A DNA stretch of 64,000 nucleotides from JBBTTE01 sp038064375 (GCA_038064375.1 JBBTTF010000004.1:1-64000); one strand, 5' to 3'; shown: positions 7,815 through 16,427, counted from the first letter of the stretch. The notes: generated by a model from the sequence alone, not told the origin. Numbers and translations are program-made.

Positions 7815-8432
7815 ATGTCATCACCCTCACCAGAACAGCCAGACACAACACCCAAGGCCAATCCAAATACACCCGCAGCCATAGATGCTGAACGCGGCTT
7901 ACTTCGCGCTATTCAGCGTTGGGATAGTGCAGACTTTGACGATGCGGGCATATACCAAAAGGCCAAGAAGTTTGTGCTCGACGAACACCGAGAAACAGTC
8001 GATATATTCGAGGCTGATAACCCTGTTTACACTGGTCTTTTTAGGCCTAAGTTTGAGGATGCCGAGGGTACGCCAGCTTATCTATGCGCAGCTTTTATGC
8101 GGGCTCGAAGCGCCCCCAGTAACGCAGAGATTATGGTTCCGGCGGTACAATTTGTGACCTACGAGATGCCCACAGACAGATTATTAGACAGAAGGGTGCA
8201 AATTATACAGGGTGTAGCTGTCAGACTGCTCGATCTAGACAAGCGGGGAGAGCTTAAGCCAATAAAAGGTTTCACAGAAGATGATGTAGATATGGTAGCC
8301 GAGAAGCTCAAAAGTTTGGAATTTTGCAGAGAACCAACAGAGAGATGGGGCATCAAGGGCACTATATTACCGATATTGCCGCACTTAGGTCCTAATCTTG
8401 CAGCCATCCGCGATGAGCCCAGTAATGCCTAA
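7815..8432 (+). CDS. conserved hypothetical protein behind infB
   Basis: The product is 205 residues and I do not recognise its family. The first 25 residues are Pro/Thr/Ser-rich and probably disordered. The rest looks like a mixed alpha/beta soluble domain with no membrane segment and no obvious catalytic motif. It begins 17 bases after the infB stop and has no clear Shine-Dalgarno, so it is presumably in the same operon. The position behind infB is where rbfA sits in other bacteria, but the sequence shows no KH-type RbfA pattern. Coding quality is supported by the length and the lack of overlap with other frames. Confidence 0.65.
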   Translation: MSSPSPEQPDTTPKANPNTPAAIDAERGLLRAIQRWDSADFDDAGIYQKAKKFVLDEHRETVDIFEADNPVYTGLFRPKFEDAEGTPAYLCAAFMRARSAPSNAEIMVPAVQFVTYEMPTDRLLDRRVQIIQGVAVRLLDLDKRGELKPIKGFTEDDVDMVAEKLKSLEFCREPTERWGIKGTILPILPHLGPNLAAIRDEPSNA

Positions 8433-8475
8433 GACGCCGATAAATGATACAATTTTATAAGAGGAATTAATCACA

Positions 8476-9015
8476 ATGCTAAAAATTGATAACACCCTAC
8501 TAGTCGAAATCGGTCTTGGCAGCTTGCCGGACGCCGAGAAAAGCAGTTTTTTAAAGCATGTTTACGAAACCCTAGAGATGCGCGTTGGTGTTCGTCTGGC
8601 TGACCAGATGAGTAACGACCAGCTTGATGAGTTCGAACGCTATTTTGAAGCCAAGGACGATGCCGGTGCTTTTAAGTGGCTAGAGACCAACTTTCCCAAT
8701 TATAAAGATATCGTTCAGCAAGAGTTTGATAAGTTAAAGGGCGAAGTTGCCCAGACGGCTCCACAGATTCTTGCCGCTAGTCAGGCTGCTCATGCAGGGC
8801 AACCCGCAGCGCCCGCACCCATAAGCCAACCTGCAGCAGTCGCACAGGCGCCTGCACAAGCTCAACCAGCTCCTCAAGCTCAACCAGCCCCAGTTGCTGC
8901 GCAGCCATTCCAGCCGCCCGAGCAGCCAGCTTACCCTGAGCCTCCAGCTCAGCCAATCACGCCGCCATCACAACCTCAATACCCATCAGAGCAACCGCCT
9001 GCTGGGCAAGCCTAA
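8476..9015 (+). CDS. DUF5663-type protein with Pro/Gln/Ala-rich tail
   Basis: The product is 179 residues. The N-terminal 85 residues form a compact helical domain, with LLVEIGLGSLPDAEKSSF (about 8-25) and LADQMSNDQLDEFERYF. That pattern, with a leucine-rich start, a mid-helix acidic block and an ending near NFPNYKDIVQQEF, is typical of the DUF5663 proteins I know from CPR genomes. The rest is a low-complexity tail of Ala, Pro and Gln. No function is established for the family. A ribosome site (AGAGGA) precedes the ATG, and a TACAAT -10-like hexamer lies about 24 bases upstream. Confidence 0.75.
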   Translation: MLKIDNTLLVEIGLGSLPDAEKSSFLKHVYETLEMRVGVRLADQMSNDQLDEFERYFEAKDDAGAFKWLETNFPNYKDIVQQEFDKLKGEVAQTAPQILAASQAAHAGQPAAPAPISQPAAVAQAPAQAQPAPQAQPAPVAAQPFQPPEQPAYPEPPAQPITPPSQPQYPSEQPPAGQA

Positions 9016-9036
9016 GCCGTTCTAGAATATATCTAT

Positions 9037-9567
9037 CTAAGCGGCTGCCGATAGTTGCTGCTGAGCTTCTATCCTAGCGTGTACTGCTTCGGCAACACTG
9101 CTTACTGTAGTAGCAAATTCCGGTGGAACGCCTTCAGATTCTGGTACAAGAAAGTGCTTACCTTCAGAATCATGTTCCCAGACTTTTGAAGACCCGAGTG
9201 TGCCGACTACTTGTTCTTTGCCGTCTTCGCCTTTAGTAACTAGCTCAAGGATAGAAGTAGCTGGTTTTGAGCTTCTCATGTGGTCGCGTAAAGCTAGCTC
9301 CTGACCATCTACTTGGACGAATGGTGACTTTCTGATGTGTTCGTCGAACAGTCCACTTAAGTCACGTACTTCACCGACATCTTCAACTTTATCTTCATCT
9401 TCAGCAGCATCTTCGCCATCTTGTCTAACTACTATGCTAGCTTCGACTTCGTCTAGTACTCTCTCGCCAAATCCGAACGCCTCGGCGACGCTTACTACTT
9501 GATCTGTTTTGTTTACTGCTTCTGTTTCTTCCGAACCGTTTCCAGCTGTTTCTGCTGAGGTTGTCAT
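9037..9567 (-). CDS. acidic hypothetical protein
   Basis: The product is 176 residues, strongly acidic (a run DGEDAAEDEDKVED near the middle), without membrane segments. It has an extended central part with KPATSILELVTKGEDGKEQVVGTLGS, possibly a small beta domain, and a helical C-terminus. I do not recognise the family. The start at 9567 is supported by a good ribosome site, AAAGGGG, seven bases upstream. It is convergent with the DUF5663-type gene and transcribed alone. No function is proposed. Confidence 0.6.
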   Translation of the reverse strand: MTTSAETAGNGSEETEAVNKTDQVVSVAEAFGFGERVLDEVEASIVVRQDGEDAAEDEDKVEDVGEVRDLSGLFDEHIRKSPFVQVDGQELALRDHMRSSKPATSILELVTKGEDGKEQVVGTLGSSKVWEHDSEGKHFLVPESEGVPPEFATTVSSVAEAVHARIEAQQQLSAAA

Positions 9568-9709
9568 GATTTTCCCCTTTGTATTGGTTTTATCACTTTA
9601 TTTAAATTGTTATTTTATCTAGAGCTTAATGTGCTCCTAACACCTAAGCATCATTGTACACCCACGTGTCAATACCCTAATGCTTGGTAAAATTTTGAAT
9701 TTTGATCTG

Positions 9710-10621
9710 TTAGTTGAGGCTGTAGCCGCGTAAAAATGCATCAACGGGCATCTCTTTTTTGCCGACAGGGATCAAACTATCGATAATGAGCGTTCCATCA
9801 GAGGTGTGAATACCTAGTTTTTGGTCTTGCTGCCAGATTTTGCCGACTTCTCCTTGCAGGTCACTGATGCGCGCTTTTGTGATAATTACATCCGTTGAGC
9901 CAAGCTTGGTACGACTACGTGGCCACTCGATATAGGCACGAATTTCGCGCTCTAACTGAGCGGCCGGCTTATTAAAGTCTAGAATGCTGTCTTGCTTGGT
10001 TAGTTTGCGAGAATAGGTTGGCTCTGAGCTCTCCGCCATAGTGACTTGTTCTTGAGGTGCGGGCTGGATCGAGCCTTCGATATATAGGGGCAAAATTTGC
10101 TTCAATGATGCATTGCTCAGCTCAATTAATTGCTCAGTTAACTCTGGCGTAGTGATTCCTGTAGGTATGTCGTACGGTGTTTGGGCTAGCAATGGGCCTT
10201 CGTCGAGCGCTTCATCGATCAGCATTAGACTAACACCAGTTTGCTTTTGGCCGCTTAGGATCGCAAAGCTTATCGGATCGGCACCGCGCCACTCCGGCAA
10301 CAGGCTAAAATGGCTGTTAACGATACCTAGCGGAAAGTAGTCAATAACTTCTTGAGGGATGATAATTCCGTAGTCGATAACTACGCCGAGCTGACTGGTA
10401 GATGGCCTCGTCTCAAAGAGCTCTAGTAGGTCTTGTTTGTCGCTGGTCTCAAATATTTTGAGGCCTAGCTTGTTGGCGAGCAGCAAAACAGGGAAGGCTT
10501 GTTTATGATGCGCTGGCTGTGGTTTAGTAACCACGGCTTCGATCTCAAAGTCTTGAGATAACAGAGCGAGCGACTCAGCAGCAACCGGGCCGCTACCAAA
10601 GAATAGGATTTTGTTCGACAT
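9710..10621 (-). CDS. fmt: methionyl-tRNA formyltransferase
   Basis: Fmt formylates initiator Met-tRNA using 10-formyl-tetrahydrofolate. The 303-residue product has the formyltransferase signature NSHFSLLPEWRGADP (102-116), with catalytic Asn102 and His104, and Asp140 in the LDEGPLL motif. A C-terminal OB-like tRNA-binding domain follows (about 205-303). It overlaps def by 29 bases, the classic def-fmt pair: formylation here and deformylation by the neighbour. Length is normal for the family (about 310). Confidence 0.95.
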   Translation of the reverse strand: MSNKILFFGSGPVAAESLALLSQDFEIEAVVTKPQPAHHKQAFPVLLLANKLGLKIFETSDKQDLLELFETRPSTSQLGVVIDYGIIIPQEVIDYFPLGIVNSHFSLLPEWRGADPISFAILSGQKQTGVSLMLIDEALDEGPLLAQTPYDIPTGITTPELTEQLIELSNASLKQILPLYIEGSIQPAPQEQVTMAESSEPTYSRKLTKQDSILDFNKPAAQLEREIRAYIEWPRSRTKLGSTDVIITKARISDLQGEVGKIWQQDQKLGIHTSDGTLIIDSLIPVGKKEMPVDAFLRGYSLN

Positions 10622-11165
10622 CTGCTTTGTAGTCCAATTCTTTTAGCTTGCCGTCGTCGTCTAATCTGTAAAAAGCTTCTGGATCTTCCTTGATATGATC
10701 GATAAAGACGATACCGTTTGTGTGGTCGATTTCGTGTTGAAAGATGCGGGCTAAGAACCCTTCGGCGTTAACGCGGAACTCTTTTCCGTTAATATCCTTA
10801 GCTTTGACGCGGACTTTGGTGTGGCGCGGAACTTTGCCATAGATGCTAGGTACACTCAAGCAACCCTCAAAATCTTCTTTGATCTCACCCTCAAACTTGG
10901 CGATCTCAGGGTTAATAAAGACCGTGAACTCATGATCTTCCTTATTGTCGTAGTTATTGCGCACCACCACAACTTTATAAAGCCGATCAATCTGAATCGC
11001 CGCTAAGGCAACGCCAACTTCGTGATCACGACTTTCGTCCCAATCTATGGTGGCGTCCTTCATGTCTTGGACAAGCTGCTTAATCTCATCGGTGATAATA
11101 CCGACACGCTGAGACTTTTGTCTTAGGTGAGGATTGGGCAGGGCAATAATATCGTCTTTGGTCAT
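10593..11165 (-). CDS. def: peptide deformylase
   Basis: The enzyme removes the N-formyl group from new proteins. The three family motifs are present: GVALAAIQ (51-58, usually GxGLAAxQ), EGCLS (100-104) with the metal ligand Cys102, and QHEIDH (143-148) with His144, Glu145 and His148. The second Gly of motif 1 is Ala here, a conservative change. Length (190) is slightly above the usual 165-185 because of a C-terminal extension. A TATACT hexamer ends 11 bases before the ATG, so the leader is very short. It is the first gene of def-fmt. Confidence 0.95.
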   Translation of the reverse strand: MTKDDIIALPNPHLRQKSQRVGIITDEIKQLVQDMKDATIDWDESRDHEVGVALAAIQIDRLYKVVVVRNNYDNKEDHEFTVFINPEIAKFEGEIKEDFEGCLSVPSIYGKVPRHTKVRVKAKDINGKEFRVNAEGFLARIFQHEIDHTNGIVFIDHIKEDPEAFYRLDDDGKLKELDYKADVEQNPILW

Positions 11166-11249
11166 AACTTCAGATTAGTATAGCGTAAAAAGTCATTTGA
11201 AGCTCTAATTATCAATCATACAAAGCCGCTTTATTGTCACCACAATTTT

Positions 11250-11289
11250 TATGATGAGCCATAAATAGGCCAATTCTTGGCCTATCACA
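11250..11289 (+). repeat. dispersed palindromic intergenic repeat, copy C
   Basis: ATAGGCCAA (11265-11273) and TTGGCCTAT (11277-11285) are perfect nine-base arms around TTC. The 40-base block matches the reverse complement of 4641-4680 at about 33 positions. Like copy B it lies between divergent genes (def and the gene at 11385). Confidence 0.7.
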
Positions 11290-11328
11290 AAAATTACTAA
11301 CAAATCCAAAACTAATAATTTAGAGCAG

Positions 11329-11357
11329 TTGCTACTTATCGATAAAAGTGATAAAAT
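11329..11357 (+). promoter_or_regulatory. promoter of the gene at 11385
   Basis: TTGCTA (11329-11334) and TAAAAT (11352-11357) are spaced by 17 bases, 27 bases ahead of the ATG. An AGAGAGGCG ribosome site follows. Confidence 0.65.
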
Positions 11358-11384
11358 ATTGTAAATTTATCAGAGAGGCGACAG

Positions 11385-12206
11385 ATGAGTGGCGAAGAGG
11401 ATAGTTGGGCCATAGCTGATTACGATCCGTTGCTTAATCTTCAATGCGAACAAGCCCAAAGGCAGCAAGCTGCAAGAAGTGAGCAGCCGTCAGCACCTGA
11501 AAATGTCAAACACCCAAGTGCCGCATGGCTTGCGCCGATAACCGTAGGTTATATTGCGGCCCTCTTTGTACTTACACCGCAACTGGTTAAGATCGGTACG
11601 AATGACAAAAATCCGGTAAGAAGCGAAGACGACGCGCTTATCACCAATGAGATCAGCTGCCAGTATCTTAAGCCGAGTCTTATAAGTGCAGCGCGCAAGG
11701 TCGTAAAGTTTGTGGCTAAGTATCCGGACGCAAGCGAGAAATCGGTGCGCAGAAATAAGATAATTACCGAAGTTTCTGGTCAAGCCGATGGCGATGAAGG
11801 CAAAATGCGATTAGTGACTAGGCGGCATGGTGACAGCGACAAAGTGGATCCTAACTCGACATTGTCTTTAGGTGTAGTTCATGAGAGTGATGACAGAGCT
11901 GGAAATCGGCAGCTTGAGTCCGTATTGTTAGCTGCGCCATCTGGTGAAACGTCGCTAACCCGACCCTATGGCCGGACTAATGTTTGGTTTGCAAGTGAGC
12001 GTAAGCAATATACGTCGGCTGGCAGCAACATCATGGACGATAGACGTAGCTCCACGAATGGCGACAGTTCGTTGATAGCCAGCAATAGCCAGTCAATACT
12101 GGGAGATGCAATGTTTGCTATCAAATTTGACTATAAGTTATCTACAGCAAATCCAAAGGATCAAGATCATAGCTGTAACCAGCTGGCAGAGATTCCACGA
12201 TCTTAA
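11385..12206 (+). CDS. hypothetical single-pass membrane protein
   Basis: The product is 273 residues and I do not recognise its family. A polar N-terminal part of about 46 residues rich in Gln and Glu precedes one membrane segment (about 47-68, AAWLAPITVGYIAALFVLTP). The remaining 200 residues are polar and probably exported. No repeats or catalytic motif are seen. It has its own promoter and ribosome site. Its last 65 bases overlap the end of priA on the opposite strand. A surface or secreted role is only an inference from topology. Confidence 0.65.
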   Translation: MSGEEDSWAIADYDPLLNLQCEQAQRQQAARSEQPSAPENVKHPSAAWLAPITVGYIAALFVLTPQLVKIGTNDKNPVRSEDDALITNEISCQYLKPSLISAARKVVKFVAKYPDASEKSVRRNKIITEVSGQADGDEGKMRLVTRRHGDSDKVDPNSTLSLGVVHESDDRAGNRQLESVLLAAPSGETSLTRPYGRTNVWFASERKQYTSAGSNIMDDRRSSTNGDSSLIASNSQSILGDAMFAIKFDYKLSTANPKDQDHSCNQLAEIPRS

Positions 12207-14079
12207 GCAGTTCGGAGCGTTCGCGGGCTTTGACTACTAGCTGCCACTGATATTTGTTCTGAAAACGTTCGTAGAATGACGGCGCAGGGCCTTCGACACG
12301 AACATGATAACCGGCACCAATAATCTCGTCTTTAAGCTTTTCGGTCGCCGCTGCCGCAGACTTAATCGTGGCACGACGAGCAGTCAACTTAAGCAAATAG
12401 CAGAAGGGAGGGAACATAAACTGCTCGCGTTCGGCTAGCTCACGCTTATAAAATCGTTGATAATCCGAAGCCAAAGCATCTTTAAGAACCGGATGATCGG
12501 GGTGATAAGTCTGGATAACGGCTCGACCGGCAACGTGGCCGCGACCAATTCGCCCTAACACCTGTGATATAAGCTGGAAAGTTCTTTCTTGGGCCGAGAA
12601 GTCGGGCATATACAGGCTGGTATCTGCCAGTACTACCCCAAGCGTACTGAGGTGAGGTAGGTCTAGCCCCTTGGCAAGGAGTTGAGTGCCAACGAGTATA
12701 TCCACCTCGCCGCTGCGCACTGCCTCAAAGTGTTGCTCAAAGCGCTCAGCCTTAGAGTTGTCAGTGTCAAAGCGAGCGATTCGCGCGCTAGGGAAGAGTC
12801 TTTGCACATCATCGACAATTGCTTTGGTGCCAGCGGTTTTAAAGATCACGTCAGGATGTTTGCACTCCGGACAGACAGAAGGGGTGTTGGCGTGATAGCT
12901 GCAGCTGTGGCAGCGCAACTGGTGGTTGTCGCCATGATAAGTCAGCGGTACATCACAATTAGGGCAGGTGGCTTGCCAGCCGCAATTCTGGCACATGACG
13001 AGTCGGGCCGTACCGCGACGGTTGAGGTAGAGCAGGGTTTGTTCGCCGCGGGATAGTGCGCCTTCTATGGCTTTGACTAATGCGAGGCTTATGTATGGTG
13101 AACGGCTAAAGAGGCTGTGGTCTTTGCGATCAACAATCACGACTTCGGTATCGGCGTGCATGTGTTCTTGAGCCAATTGAGTCAGTTTGATGATTGGTTT
13201 GTTCTTTTGCCTAGCAAGGTAGTAATCACTGACACTTGGTGTGGCCGAACCCAATACCAAAGTTGCACGAGTAATCCCAGACAGATATGCCGCCACTCTT
13301 CCAGTCTGGTATTGAGGTGACTGCTCTTGCTTGTAGGCACTTTCGTGAGCTTCGTCCAAGATGATTAGTCCAAGTTTGTCTACAGGACTAAACAGGGCTG
13401 AGCGTGGACCAATGATAATGACTGGCTCCTTAGCGCGTAGACTATCTAGCCACGCTTTTTGACGTTCGGCTGGCGCTTGTTGTGAATGCATGACAATTAC
13501 TCGAGTGCCAAAAATTTGCCTAAAATTATCTGCCAACTGTGTAGTCAGGCTGATCTCGGGGGTCAGAATAATTGCCGATTTGCCATCAGCAACAGCCCGC
13601 GCTGCCAACTCTATATATAGACGTGTCTTGCCGCTGCCAGTTGTGCCGTGGACAAGATAGCTGTCACGTTCGGTCATGGCTTCCAGCGCAGATTTTTGCT
13701 CGGCAGTCAGGGCTGGCAGGGCAGTAAGATCCGGCACGGTAAACTCAGAAAGGATTGGCAGGCCCAAAGATTTATCAGAAAAGCTGGCTGGCAATAGCTG
13801 TTGTGTCATAAGCCCAAGTGGCGCTGGGTAATATGACATCAACCACTGAGCAGTCTTGATAAGGTGGGCTGGAACGGGCGGCAAATCCAAGATTCGCGTG
13901 ACGGGTTTGATCTGAAACCGCGGCTTGGTGGTTGGTCCGCTAACTACTCCTAGCACAACAGTTTTTTGCAGCTGCACCTCTACAATAGTGCCTGTAGGTA
14001 GTCGCGAAGATGAGGCGTAGGTCAGCGGTCCGCTACCGTGATAGCGGCTGCTGCGCACCCACACAAAGTAATAATTCAT
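12142..14079 (-). CDS. priA: primosomal replication restart helicase PriA
   Basis: PriA reloads the replicative helicase at stalled forks. In the 645-residue product, an N-terminal DNA-binding domain (1-100) is followed by a superfamily 2 helicase core with Walker A GTTGSGKT (145-152) and Walker B DEAH (242-245). The zinc-binding insert has paired CxxC motifs (CQNCGWQATCPNC, CHSC, CPEC at about 360-400). The C-terminal helicase lobe shows VLGRIGRGHVAGRA. Length is a little under the usual 700 or more. The start is leaderless-type: TATACT (14087-14092) ends seven bases before the ATG, and no Shine-Dalgarno is present. Confidence 0.96.
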   Translation of the reverse strand: MNYYFVWVRSSRYHGSGPLTYASSSRLPTGTIVEVQLQKTVVLGVVSGPTTKPRFQIKPVTRILDLPPVPAHLIKTAQWLMSYYPAPLGLMTQQLLPASFSDKSLGLPILSEFTVPDLTALPALTAEQKSALEAMTERDSYLVHGTTGSGKTRLYIELAARAVADGKSAIILTPEISLTTQLADNFRQIFGTRVIVMHSQQAPAERQKAWLDSLRAKEPVIIIGPRSALFSPVDKLGLIILDEAHESAYKQEQSPQYQTGRVAAYLSGITRATLVLGSATPSVSDYYLARQKNKPIIKLTQLAQEHMHADTEVVIVDRKDHSLFSRSPYISLALVKAIEGALSRGEQTLLYLNRRGTARLVMCQNCGWQATCPNCDVPLTYHGDNHQLRCHSCSYHANTPSVCPECKHPDVIFKTAGTKAIVDDVQRLFPSARIARFDTDNSKAERFEQHFEAVRSGEVDILVGTQLLAKGLDLPHLSTLGVVLADTSLYMPDFSAQERTFQLISQVLGRIGRGHVAGRAVIQTYHPDHPVLKDALASDYQRFYKRELAEREQFMFPPFCYLLKLTARRATIKSAAAATEKLKDEIIGAGYHVRVEGPAPSFYERFQNKYQWQLVVKARERSELLKIVESLPAGYSYDLDPLDLL

Positions 14080-14118
14080 ATCTATAAGTATAAGGTATAA
14101 AAAAACTAAAATTGCGTC

Positions 14119-14171
14119 TTGCCAAACCCCAAAACCAAGTCTATACTAATTGATAACGTTGTTCTGATAAC
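14119..14171 (+). promoter_or_regulatory. promoter with TGATAAC direct repeats (possible operator)
   Basis: TTGCCA (14119-14124), 17 bases and TATACT (14142-14147) form a good promoter. Directly downstream the heptamer TGATAAC occurs twice (14151-14157 and 14165-14171), 14 bases apart. Such repeats over the transcription start could be an operator for the winged-helix protein encoded next (inference). Confidence 0.5.
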
Positions 14172-14197
14172 AATACAGAGCTATAAAGAGGAACGAA

Positions 14198-14488
14198 ATG
14201 TTAGACGTTTTTATCACATCTAGAGTGCGCCGCAAGATCATAGTTATCTATGCTAAGTACCCTGACTTTAAGACTCATGTCCGCGGTCTTGCCAAGCTTA
14301 TCAAAGAAGATGCTGGCAACATTCAGCGTGAACTTAAGAGGCTAGAGAAGGTTGGTTTTTTGACCAGCGAACGCCAAGGCAACACCAAGGTTTACTCGAC
14401 TAACAAGCAGTTCCCAATCTTCCGCGAACTTCAAAGCATCGTCCTCAAGTCACAGCGCTCAACACAGCAAAAACGCGTCACTGGCTAG
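14198..14488 (+). CDS. small winged-helix transcriptional regulator
   Basis: The product is 96 residues. It looks like an ArsR/MarR-type winged helix: a first helix, a helix-turn-helix around THVRGLAKLIKEDAGNIQRELKRLEKVG (about 27-54) and a wing with FLTSERQGNTKVYSTN. This arrangement, with a Leu-rich recognition helix and a hydrophobic wing entry, resembles predicted regulators of nucleotidyltransferase or MarR-like clusters. There is no ligand domain. Its leader has two TGATAAC repeats that could be its own operator. The ribosome site is AGAGGAACGAAATG. The target genes are unknown. Confidence 0.75.
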   Translation: MLDVFITSRVRRKIIVIYAKYPDFKTHVRGLAKLIKEDAGNIQRELKRLEKVGFLTSERQGNTKVYSTNKQFPIFRELQSIVLKSQRSTQQKRVTG

Positions 14489-14513
14489 CGTCGACCGTAC
14501 TTCTACTACGGCC

Positions 14514-14542
14514 TTGACTTTTCAAGCAGCTTATGCTAATAT
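14514..14542 (+). promoter_or_regulatory. promoter giving a leaderless transcript for the gene at 14550
   Basis: TTGACT (14514-14519), 17 bases, TAATAT (14537-14542). The predicted transcription start coincides with the ATG at 14550. A TTG at 14514 in the same frame is part of the -35 box and is not a start. Confidence 0.75.
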
Positions 14543-14549
14543 AGTAAGC

Positions 14550-15155
14550 ATGAATAAACTACGCAACGGTTTACTAATTGCAGCAGCAGTAGGCGCTGGC
14601 GGTACAGGCACATACCTTAAAGCCACTCACCAGACTACTGAGGAGAAAGTTGCAAAAGCTCAAGAGCAGATTGTTCGCGAAGCCAAATATGACAAGACAC
14701 ATCCGGCTGACGATAACGAGAGCCTATATAATGCCGGCACGACTGCAGAAGACGCCAAAGCTATAGCTACCGCCAAGAAACTTACGGCAAATCGTATTGC
14801 CAAACTTAGTTTCGATAAAGCATTTACTGAAGCAACAAAAGTCGGTGGCTTAGTTATTGATGTAGCTGACATGACTTCTTCATCCGCAGAAGACGTACTA
14901 AAGGCTACTCTTCCCGAGTCGTCATTAGATGCGCTAGAGTCTAGAAATATTCACTTTTTGTATAACAGTACAGAATGTAACCCTTACACGTATAGTTGGG
15001 AAACATCTGGGCACAAAGTTAACTTCGAGAGCCAAGGAGGCTATATACCTGTATCCTTCGGTGACACTGCTCCTCCGGCGCAAGCTATTCACACAGTTAA
15101 TCCTGTAAATAGCGGTAAAGATAGTGCTGGCCACACGGTTTTCTTCCGAGACTAA
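14550..15155 (+). CDS. hypothetical exported or membrane-anchored protein
   Basis: The product is 201 residues and I do not recognise its family. The N-terminus MNKLRNGLLIAAAVGAGGTGTYL is a short basic region and a hydrophobic segment, so a signal peptide or anchor. A charged helical stretch with many Lys and Glu follows (about 28-60). The C-terminal part is mixed, with two Cys-lacking beta-like regions. The start at 14550 is chosen because a TTGACT-N17-TAATAT promoter puts transcription start there; there is no Shine-Dalgarno. It stands alone before rpsU. Exported location is inferred from the N-terminus only. Confidence 0.65.
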   Translation: MNKLRNGLLIAAAVGAGGTGTYLKATHQTTEEKVAKAQEQIVREAKYDKTHPADDNESLYNAGTTAEDAKAIATAKKLTANRIAKLSFDKAFTEATKVGGLVIDVADMTSSSAEDVLKATLPESSLDALESRNIHFLYNSTECNPYTYSWETSGHKVNFESQGGYIPVSFGDTAPPAQAIHTVNPVNSGKDSAGHTVFFRD

Positions 15156-15176
15156 CGCAAAAGCCTCTCTAACCAG

Positions 15177-15205
15177 TTGCAAAATCAACTTCGGTCAGGT
15201 ACAAT
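15177..15205 (+). promoter_or_regulatory. rpsU promoter
   Basis: TTGCAA (15177-15182), 17 bases, TACAAT (15200-15205). The -10 box ends eight bases before the rpsU ATG, which indicates a leaderless message for the rpsU-yqeY-adk-map operon. Confidence 0.75.
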
Positions 15206-15213
15206 GTCTATCA

Positions 15214-15429
15214 ATGATACAAGTAACCCGCAAAGATTCTAAGGAATCAACCGAGAACTTACTACGCCGATTCAACCGCAAGGTTCAGCAATCTGGTGCT
15301 ATCGCTGTTGCCAAGAACAACCAGTTCTTCCAGAAGGACATCAGCAAGGTTGAGCGCCGCCGCAAAGCGATTATTCGCCAAGAGCGCAAAGCTATTAAGC
15401 TCAAGAAAATCAAACTCGGACTTCGTTAA
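15214..15429 (+). CDS. rpsU: 30S ribosomal protein S21
   Basis: S21 is a small basic protein of the 30S platform near the anti-Shine-Dalgarno. The product is 71 residues, starting MIQVTRKDSKESTENLLRRF, which matches the family start (VxRxxxEsxexxLRRFkR). The C-terminus is Arg/Lys-rich. The start is 15214; an in-frame upstream extension crosses the promoter and is rejected. It is followed after six bases by yqeY, the conserved rpsU-yqeY pairing of many bacteria. Confidence 0.93.
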   Translation: MIQVTRKDSKESTENLLRRFNRKVQQSGAIAVAKNNQFFQKDISKVERRRKAIIRQERKAIKLKKIKLGLR

Positions 15430-15435
15430 ATACCC

Positions 15436-15885
15436 ATGCTTGAGCAGCAAATCGAGCAGGATATCAAGACTGCCCAGCTTGCAGGTGAGACCCACAAGCT
15501 GACAACTCTCAGAGGCATCAAGGCCGTCTTATTAAACGTGAAGGTCGCAACTGGCAAGCGCGACAGCGGTCTAACAGATGACGAGGTCTTACAGCAGCTA
15601 ACCAAACAGGTCAAACAGCGCCAAGAGAGTGCCGAGATGTATGTTCAAGGTGGCGATCAAGAGCGTGCTGACAAAGAGCTAGCCGAAAAGGCAATTATCG
15701 AAGCCTACCTACCGGCACAGTTGAGCGAAGAAGAGATCGGTAAGCTAATTGACCAAGCGATTGCCGATCTAGGCGCCGAAGGTCAGTCTGCTATGGGCCA
15801 AGTAATCGGCAAAGTAAAGGGCCAAGCCGGTGCCACCGCTGACGGCTCAATCATCGCGAGGCTAACCAAGGAGAAGTTGCAGTGA
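15436..15885 (+). CDS. yqeY: YqeY/GatB-tail-like protein
   Basis: The product is 149 residues, with the YqeY pattern LEQQIEQDIKTAQ ... LRGIKAVLLN ... EVLQQLTKQVKQRQESAEMY ... YLPAQLSEEEI ... MGQVIGKVKGQ. The family is related to the tRNA-binding tail domain of GatB and may assist amidotransferase or tRNA handling, but no firm function is known. It lies six bases after rpsU, and its last codons overlap the adk GTG start by four bases, so the genes are translationally coupled. Confidence 0.92.
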   Translation: MLEQQIEQDIKTAQLAGETHKLTTLRGIKAVLLNVKVATGKRDSGLTDDEVLQQLTKQVKQRQESAEMYVQGGDQERADKELAEKAIIEAYLPAQLSEEEIGKLIDQAIADLGAEGQSAMGQVIGKVKGQAGATADGSIIARLTKEKLQ

Positions 15886-16418
15886 TTCTATTAATGGGAA
15901 TCGCTGGCAGCGGCAAGGGTACCCAGGGCAAAATGCTAGCCGATAACAATGGCTTTCATCTGATAGCCATGGGCGACGTTATCCGCGAGTACGCCACCGA
16001 CAAGCAGCGCGAGCGCATGATGGCTGGCGGCTTACTAGACGACCAAGAAGTTATCTCCATGATCGATAAGATGCTAGCATCACTACCTCAAGACGAAGAA
16101 GTTATACTTGATGGCTTTCCGCGCACAATTCCGCAGGCTGAATGGCTAATCGGGCAGGTAAAGGCTGGAAGATTCCAACTTAATCACGCCATACACTTGG
16201 TTGCCTCGCGCGAGGCCGTCAAAGAGCGACTGCTAGATCGTGCTCGAGCTGATGACAATGATGCTGCTATAGAGCAAAGATTCAACGAATACGAACTCTC
16301 CACGGCGCCAATTCTAGATTGGTTAGCTGATAACGGCATAGAGGTTGAGAACATTGACGCCGTTCGTTCGGTAGAAACCGTTTATGCTGATATCGTCAAT
16401 CACGTAACTAAGTCGTAG
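15882..16418 (+). CDS. adk: adenylate kinase
   Basis: The enzyme interconverts AMP, ADP and ATP. The 178-residue product is a short-lid type without the zinc LID domain. It has the P-loop GIAGSGKGTQ (6-15), the AMP-binding region, and DGFPRTIPQAEWL (about 80-92), the family signature. The lid is reduced around ERLLDRARADDND. The start is GTG at 15882, overlapping the yqeY stop by four bases (GTGA). This compact enzyme is common in CPR and similar reduced genomes. Confidence 0.93.
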   Translation: MILLMGIAGSGKGTQGKMLADNNGFHLIAMGDVIREYATDKQRERMMAGGLLDDQEVISMIDKMLASLPQDEEVILDGFPRTIPQAEWLIGQVKAGRFQLNHAIHLVASREAVKERLLDRARADDNDAAIEQRFNEYELSTAPILDWLADNGIEVENIDAVRSVETVYADIVNHVTKS

Positions 16419-16427
16419 ACTATAAGC

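Noticed and set aside
14514..14549. Twelve-codon N-terminal extension of the gene at 14550 from a TTG start
   Set aside because: The TTG is the -35 box of a good promoter whose transcription start is at 14550.
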